A DNA stretch of 64,000 bases from Spirochaetales bacterium (GTDB taxonomy: Bacteria; Spirochaetota; Spirochaetia; Treponematales; Treponemataceae). Positions 59,254 to 64,000 of this stretch are shown here, piece by piece; the stretch's first letter is position 1, and every line of letters starts with the position of its first letter. Where the stretch lies: positions 310,001 through 374,000 of the forward strand of contig QKEL01000008.1 in assembly GCA_003252395.1 (NCBI GenBank), read 5' to 3'. Both the position numbers and the translations under genes were made by a program. The notes under the pieces are model-generated. The model made no database searches. It saw nothing but the letters and a program-made list of their open reading frames with translations, and was not told where the DNA came from.

Positions 59254-61089
59254 CTATTTCTTAGCGCTTTGTTCATAGGATCCCAAATCCGGCTTTCCGT
59301 CCATTCGGGCATTGCCGTAATAATCGTCATAGACAGGAACGGGAACGCCCGCGTCCTTCGCGGAGGCAATGGAACTGAGAGAAACGCCCCGATAAGCGGT
59401 ATTCTGCGCGTACGGCGACAGAAACGGCGAAGACCTGAGCAATGCGTTTTGTGACTCGAATTCGGGGAATCTTGGGTATTGCACGGCGGAAACCGGCCCC
59501 GAGGCATCGGGGAAAAACACGAGATTGTTCGATACCCGGGCGGACTTTACCGTCTCGGCGACGCTGACGCCGAGCCACTTTTCCCTGAAATTGTCTCCGG
59601 ACTTCACGATCGTATTGTTGAATATCCTCAGGTTCTCGGGAGCGGGCTCGACCCCGGTCCGCTCGATCACGATCCCGGTAAAGTATTTACCCCACCCGCT
59701 CCCGTCCAGGATATTGTTCCGAACCGTCACGTTGCGGGCGCTGATTCGAAGCGCGACCTGGACGGGAGTGGCGTTCAGGGAGCCGAGGGTCGCCCGATAG
59801 AGGTTCCGCTCGAAAATGATATCGGAGATTCTTTCGTCCGAGGCGCCGTTCTGCGGGGCGATATTCACCGGCCAGGGTCCGGAACCGCCGAACACGTTAT
59901 CCGAAACGATGGTGAACCCGGTGCGGCGCGCGAGTTTCCCGCTGTTTTCGCGCGGGCCAAGTTCGCCCTCCCCCGGTCCGTGCAATTTGAGGGCATGGCG
60001 CCCCGCCTCGTTGGAAAGGCTTGAGCCGGAAATGACGTTATCGCTGATAACGGAACGCCAGGCTTGCCATACCCTGAGGACGTGGGAGTCCCGCGCGTCG
60101 GCCAGTCGATTCCCGAGCAGGGCAAGCCGCTCGCCGCCGACGTACATGACATTGGATTGGGCGTCGCGCAAGTCGCAGGAAACGACCGCCATCTGATCGA
60201 TTTGGGCCAGGCTTTTCACGTTCCAGAAAGCCCATCCGATAGCGACGCCGAAACCCTCTATCTTCAATCGGAGGAAAAGCATCCGGCGAAAATCCATCGC
60301 CCCGCCGAAGACCCCGGCCTCGCCGCCGTCGCCCGCGCGGTCCGAACGGAAATGAAGGTCCATGACGGTCCAATTTTGCTTGTAATCGAGGGGAAGGAAA
60401 TTGCCGGATCCGATCACGATTACCGGTGCGTTTTTCGCGATGCCGAGCTCGTCGACTCCCTCCGCGGGACCGAAGGCGCCAATCGTCACCGGACCGGCCC
60501 CGTTCGGCCAGTCTAAGCCCTCCGTTGTCCAGGTTCCGCCCCGGCGAAAAAGGATTCTGGTGCCGGGAACGGCCAAGCGGGTAACGTTTCGCAAGTCCGA
60601 GGTTGAAATCCATCGGGCGTCCATCGGGGCCCCGTCGAAGTCGTCGGTGTCGGAAACGCAAATCGTGTTCATGCCCGCGTACGCGGACTCAGGGCTCGTT
60701 ACCGTAACGGTGAGCTTCGCGGATTGGGCTTTCCCCGCGCCGTCGAGGACCCGCAACGAGACGGTATACGTTCCCGGCGATTCGAAGACGTGCGCCGCGA
60801 CCGCGCCTTTCGCCCTATTCTTGTCGCGCTGGGTGAGACCCCAGGAACCGCTTGCGGGATCGCCGAAATCCCATGAATAGTCGCTCTCGTGGAACGCCGC
60901 GCTATCCATTTCGCCGTCCGGGCGGGCAGCGATAAAATGGACGTAGAGGGGGGCCGTACCGGAGGTTACGCTGGCCATGGGCACGCAAGGGGGCTCCTGC
61001 GCCGAGAGGGGATAGACCGCCCACGAAGAAAGGCAAAAAAACGAAAGGGCGATGGAACGCGCTTTCGAAGCGAATCGTATCTTTTTCAT
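59254..61089 (-). CDS. PKD/parallel beta-helix exported protein (paralogue B)
   Basis: 611 residues. Signal peptide of the non-lipoprotein type, cleaved near PLSAQ (residue 30). PKD domain about 45-130 (YSWDFGDPASGSW), then beta-helix with HVLRVWQAWRSV, GRHALKLHGP and GPWPVNIAPQNGAS. It lacks the cadherin-like modules of paralogue A, so it is the minimal form and the only one predicted to be soluble. GGAGAGG before the ATG, immediately after the stop of paralogue C. Confidence 0.88.
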   Translation of the reverse strand: MKKIRFASKARSIALSFFCLSSWAVYPLSAQEPPCVPMASVTSGTAPLYVHFIAARPDGEMDSAAFHESDYSWDFGDPASGSWGLTQRDKNRAKGAVAAHVFESPGTYTVSLRVLDGAGKAQSAKLTVTVTSPESAYAGMNTICVSDTDDFDGAPMDARWISTSDLRNVTRLAVPGTRILFRRGGTWTTEGLDWPNGAGPVTIGAFGPAEGVDELGIAKNAPVIVIGSGNFLPLDYKQNWTVMDLHFRSDRAGDGGEAGVFGGAMDFRRMLFLRLKIEGFGVAIGWAFWNVKSLAQIDQMAVVSCDLRDAQSNVMYVGGERLALLGNRLADARDSHVLRVWQAWRSVISDNVISGSSLSNEAGRHALKLHGPGEGELGPRENSGKLARRTGFTIVSDNVFGGSGPWPVNIAPQNGASDERISDIIFERNLYRATLGSLNATPVQVALRISARNVTVRNNILDGSGWGKYFTGIVIERTGVEPAPENLRIFNNTIVKSGDNFREKWLGVSVAETVKSARVSNNLVFFPDASGPVSAVQYPRFPEFESQNALLRSSPFLSPYAQNTAYRGVSLSSIASAKDAGVPVPVYDDYYGNARMDGKPDLGSYEQSAKK

Positions 61090-63168
61090 TTACCTCTCCC
61101 CCGCCCCGACGTCATACCCGTTTCCCTGGGGGCGCTCATTGCCTTGTATATCGTCGTACACGGGAACCTCCACGCCTTCGTCTATCCCCGGTGAGCCCGA
61201 TCGGAGCGTGAAATCGCGATCGCGGGGCGTGGCGGCGCCGGCGTTCGCGAACGCTGCGTCCGGGGCGAGGAGATTCCCCCCCGAAGACCGAGTTTGGCCG
61301 GAATCTCTCAACAGCGTGGGCCTCCCGCAGTCGGGAAAGCTTACCAGATTGTTTTTTACGATTGAGGAGCGTACGTCGGACCTTATCCTGATGCCGAACC
61401 ATTCCTCCCCTTCTTTATTGCCGGACTTATAGATCGTATTGTTATAGATGGCGACGTTGCGGGGATCGGGGATTTCGCCCCCGTCTCGGGTAACCTCAAT
61501 GCCGGTGAAATACTCGCCCCAACCGCTTCCGTCTATCACGTTATTTCGGACGGTTACGTAACTCGCGGCAATGCGGAGCCCAATCAGCTGTTCCGCGCCG
61601 TTGGGCTCGCCGAAATCCGCGAAATAGCGATTGCGCTCGAAAATGATATGCGCGAGGCGCTCGTCGGCCGCGGCGTTTTGGGGGGCGATATTGACCGGCC
61701 ACGGCCCCGACGAGCCGAACACGTTATCGGAAACGACCACGTATTCCGTGCGATTGGCGAGATTTCCCGTGTTCCGCTCTTCCCCAATCTCGACCTCATC
61801 GGGACCGTGAAGCTTGAGGGCGTGACGGCCGCTTCCGGAGGAAACGCTCGATCCGGACAGGATATTCCCGCTGATCACGCCCTGATAGGCTTGCCACACG
61901 CGGAGCACGTGGCTTTGCGCCGCGTTCGCGAAGGTACTCCCGAGAATCATCAGCCGCTCGCTCCCCACGTAGCCGACGTTCTCCTCGGCCTCGGCGATAT
62001 CGCACTCCACGATGGCCATTTGGTCGATCACCCGGTAATTCGCGTTATTCCAGTGCCCCCAAGAAATACCGTCCACGAACCCCCGGGTTTTCACGCGGAG
62101 GAACAGGATTCGCTGCATGCCGAAATTTCCGCCGAAGACCCCATGGGATTTGGTGTCATCGCGCAGTTCCAGATCCATGATTCGCCAATCGCGCTTGTCG
62201 GCTATGTCCAGGAAGGTACCCTCGTTTACCGTAATAAAAGGCGAGTCCCCGGTACCGAAGGCGCCGATGGTCACGGGCCCGCCGTTACTGGGCCATTGAT
62301 CGCCGAGATCTGAAACGCTCCAGGAAGCGCCGCGCCGCAGGAGTATACGGATCCCGGCGGTCGCGTAGTGGGCGATTGAGGAAAGATCGTCCGTGACGAC
62401 CCGCAACGCTCCCGGGGGAGCCCCGGAGAAATCGGAATCAGGCGACACGCACACCGTTTTCGATCCGGAATAGGCCGTGTCGGGGTCATCCACCGTTACG
62501 GTAACCGAGGCGGTATCGATGGTCGTCCCCCCCTGCCGCACCGTGAGGTTCACGGTAAACGATCCCGGGCGTTCGTACACGTGGCCGGCGACGGGGCCCG
62601 TGGCCTCGTTTTTCGAGAGGCCCGTGGTAGCCCACGTTTCGCCCGAGGAATCGCCAAAATCCCATTCAAACTCGTATTCATGGAACCATACCGCCGGATC
62701 GTCGGGATCGGAAAACGAGGCGCTGAAGAACACGCTCAACGGGCCCACGCCCGTCGTCCTGCTCGCGGTGAGCGTAACCGAACCGGGATTGGCCAGGCTG
62801 TAGGCGCTCACCGACACGGTATAGGAGCGCTCCTCGCCCGAGTCCTTCCATACCCGATAGGAGACGGGCGCGGAGAAATCCCGCTCTTCGCCCGCTTCGG
62901 GGTCTATCCCGTCGCCCGTATGAAGGATGGTCGGCGTTTGGGTAAGGACGGCGGTATCCAAAAGCGATACCGCGATCGTTCCGGCGGAATCGTTAATGAT
63001 CACCCGCTCGCCGGGGAGCCCGAAGGAGAACAGCTCAATCCGCGGAGTTTTATCGACGGCTTCCGGCGTTTCGCCGTCCGTATTGAACAGGCGTATCGTG
63101 CAGGAAGGAAGCGAAAGGAGGCTCAGGATAACGGCCCCCGCATATATAGACAATAACTTTTTTCTCAT
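61090..63168 (-). CDS. PKD/parallel beta-helix lipoprotein (paralogue C)
   Basis: 692 residues. Lipobox LPSC (Cys 23), one cadherin-like module (about 45-125), PKD domain about 130-215 (YEFEWDFGDSSGETW), then beta-helix with HVLRVWQAYQGV, GRHALKLHGP and GPWPVNIAPQNAAA. Between paralogues A and B in domain number. GGTGGAG before the ATG; 12 nt after the GT2 gene, so transcribed with it. Confidence 0.88.
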   Translation of the reverse strand: MRKKLLSIYAGAVILSLLSLPSCTIRLFNTDGETPEAVDKTPRIELFSFGLPGERVIINDSAGTIAVSLLDTAVLTQTPTILHTGDGIDPEAGEERDFSAPVSYRVWKDSGEERSYTVSVSAYSLANPGSVTLTASRTTGVGPLSVFFSASFSDPDDPAVWFHEYEFEWDFGDSSGETWATTGLSKNEATGPVAGHVYERPGSFTVNLTVRQGGTTIDTASVTVTVDDPDTAYSGSKTVCVSPDSDFSGAPPGALRVVTDDLSSIAHYATAGIRILLRRGASWSVSDLGDQWPSNGGPVTIGAFGTGDSPFITVNEGTFLDIADKRDWRIMDLELRDDTKSHGVFGGNFGMQRILFLRVKTRGFVDGISWGHWNNANYRVIDQMAIVECDIAEAEENVGYVGSERLMILGSTFANAAQSHVLRVWQAYQGVISGNILSGSSVSSGSGRHALKLHGPDEVEIGEERNTGNLANRTEYVVVSDNVFGSSGPWPVNIAPQNAAADERLAHIIFERNRYFADFGEPNGAEQLIGLRIAASYVTVRNNVIDGSGWGEYFTGIEVTRDGGEIPDPRNVAIYNNTIYKSGNKEGEEWFGIRIRSDVRSSIVKNNLVSFPDCGRPTLLRDSGQTRSSGGNLLAPDAAFANAGAATPRDRDFTLRSGSPGIDEGVEVPVYDDIQGNERPQGNGYDVGAGER

Positions 63169-63180
63169 AACGGCTCCACC

Positions 63181-64000
63181 TTATCCGCGACGGGTCGCGG
63201 TTTTCGTTTTCCATATTCCGACGCATTCGCCCTTCGCCACCGGCTGGGGAAACCGGCCTAAGCCTTGCCGCATAAGGGAAAGGAAGCGGCCGAACAGCCA
63301 GCAAAGGTTCGCGAAGAGCCAACCGGCGTAGCCAAAGTGCTTTCGGTAATACCGGGACCGCGCGTGGTACACGTAATCCGGCAAGGGCTTTTTCGCGAGG
63401 GCACGGGCGTCGAAATCGGAGCTTTTGCCCTGAAGGTGGACAACCTTCGCCGCGGGCCAGTTAACGATGCCGAAGCCCGCGCCGCGCGTGCGCCGGCAAA
63501 AATCCTCGTCCTCGTAATACATGAAAAAACCGTCGTCCAGATACCCGATCGCGTCGAATACCGCCCTTCGAACGAGGACGCACGCGAAGCTCGTCCATTG
63601 CGGGAAGGAGATCGCCTCGACCGGTTGGAGGGGGATCTCGTAATTCCTCAATAGCCGCGTCACGGGGCCGGAATTCGCGGAATGGATGGTTTCCGAGGGA
63701 GGGCGATGAAAGCGGAAGCAAGAGACTTGGGGGACGCGGTCGGGCCATTCGAGGCGCGGGCTTACTATTCCCGCGTCGGGGTGGGCCAAGGCGCCCGCCA
63801 AGAGGGCTTTCACGGCCCCGTCCCGAAAAAGGGTATCGGAATTCGTGAGCAAATAATACTCGGCCTCGCAGGACCGGATTCCGGCGTTGTTGCCGGCGGA
63901 AAAACCGTCGTTGCCGGGCAGCGGAAGGATCGTCACGAGGCGTCCGAGGGAAAGCGAGCGGAGGGCCTGCTCAAGCCGGCGTACCTCTTCCCCGCCGGAA
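63181..64000 (-). CDS. glycosyltransferase family 2, 5' end outside window
   Basis: The frame is open through the window edge, so the true start is beyond 64000; a GTG at 63936 is only an internal codon. About 273 residues are visible. NDGFSAGNNAGIR and YYLLTNSDTLF (DxD-like) match rhamnosyltransferase-type GT2 proteins, followed by MYYEDEDFCRRTRGAG, the acceptor-binding ED motif. The N-terminal nucleotide-binding start is cut off. Co-transcribed with the two beta-helix genes. Confidence 0.9.
   Translation of the reverse strand, partial: SGGEEVRRLEQALRSLSLGRLVTILPLPGNDGFSAGNNAGIRSCEAEYYLLTNSDTLFRDGAVKALLAGALAHPDAGIVSPRLEWPDRVPQVSCFRFHRPPSETIHSANSGPVTRLLRNYEIPLQPVEAISFPQWTSFACVLVRRAVFDAIGYLDDGFFMYYEDEDFCRRTRGAGFGIVNWPAAKVVHLQGKSSDFDARALAKKPLPDYVYHARSRYYRKHFGYAGWLFANLCWLFGRFLSLMRQGLGRFPQPVAKGECVGIWKTKTATRRG

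Overview
The window (about 60% GC by eye) most resembles a spirochaete chromosome. The first gene is a class I (archaeal-type) lysyl-tRNA synthetase, the form used by spirochaetes. A DUF4954 protein, several secreted lipoproteins with loose lipoboxes and strictly fermentative genes (indolepyruvate:ferredoxin oxidoreductase with arylacetate-CoA ligases) fit a free-living or gut anaerobe of the Treponema/Spirochaeta type. Species cannot be told from sequence alone. No phage, insertion sequence, CRISPR array or rRNA is visible. One tRNA gene, tRNA-Leu(CAG), is present.

Left part (1-28 kb), housekeeping and metabolism: lysS (cut by the window edge); two envelope proteins; an aryl/phenylacetate-CoA ligase + ACT + LacI-like regulator operon; an ABC-2 exporter + MerR operon behind a MerR-type promoter with a 19-bp spacer; a GNAT acetyltransferase; a translationally coupled iorA-pepF-iorB-paaK2 operon for aromatic 2-oxo acid fermentation; a lipoprotein; alr; a mutarotase-like gene with a DUF4954 gene; deoD, a small membrane protein and gnd; an REC-HD-GYP protein with a degenerate receiver/kinase-like partner; tRNA-Leu; a short asparaginase; a lipoprotein; mdh.

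Right part (27-64 kb), exopolysaccharide supercluster: a sigma54 activator (EBP) and a cNMP-domain HD-GYP protein, then an AMP ligase, an SLBB export protein, AcpS, and a leftward operon (GT4, polymerase-like membrane protein, SGNH-like lipoprotein, ACP, Wzz, ACP-like protein, AsnB, NadE). Next come a rightward sigma54-promoted beta-helix lipoprotein and a GT2, then a leftward operon (ACP, acyl-CoA ligase, PLP decarboxylase, hexapeptide acetyltransferase, Wzx flippase, acyltransferase-3, MBOAT/AlgI, AlgJ-like). The last leftward group is a GT2, two further beta-helix paralogues, a 14-repeat lipoprotein and a GT61. The ligase/decarboxylase/ACP/AsnB content recalls exosortase-A (PEP-CTERM) EPS loci, but no exosortase is seen here. 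The likely product is an O-acetylated extracellular polysaccharide with ACP-delivered acyl or aminoacyl decorations, probably controlled by sigma54 and cyclic-nucleotide signalling.

Regulatory style: many genes have a -10 hexamer, often exactly TATACT, only 5-10 nt before the start codon and no Shine-Dalgarno, so leaderless mRNAs look common. Two divergent promoter pairs overlap; in one, a single -35 hexamer serves both directions.
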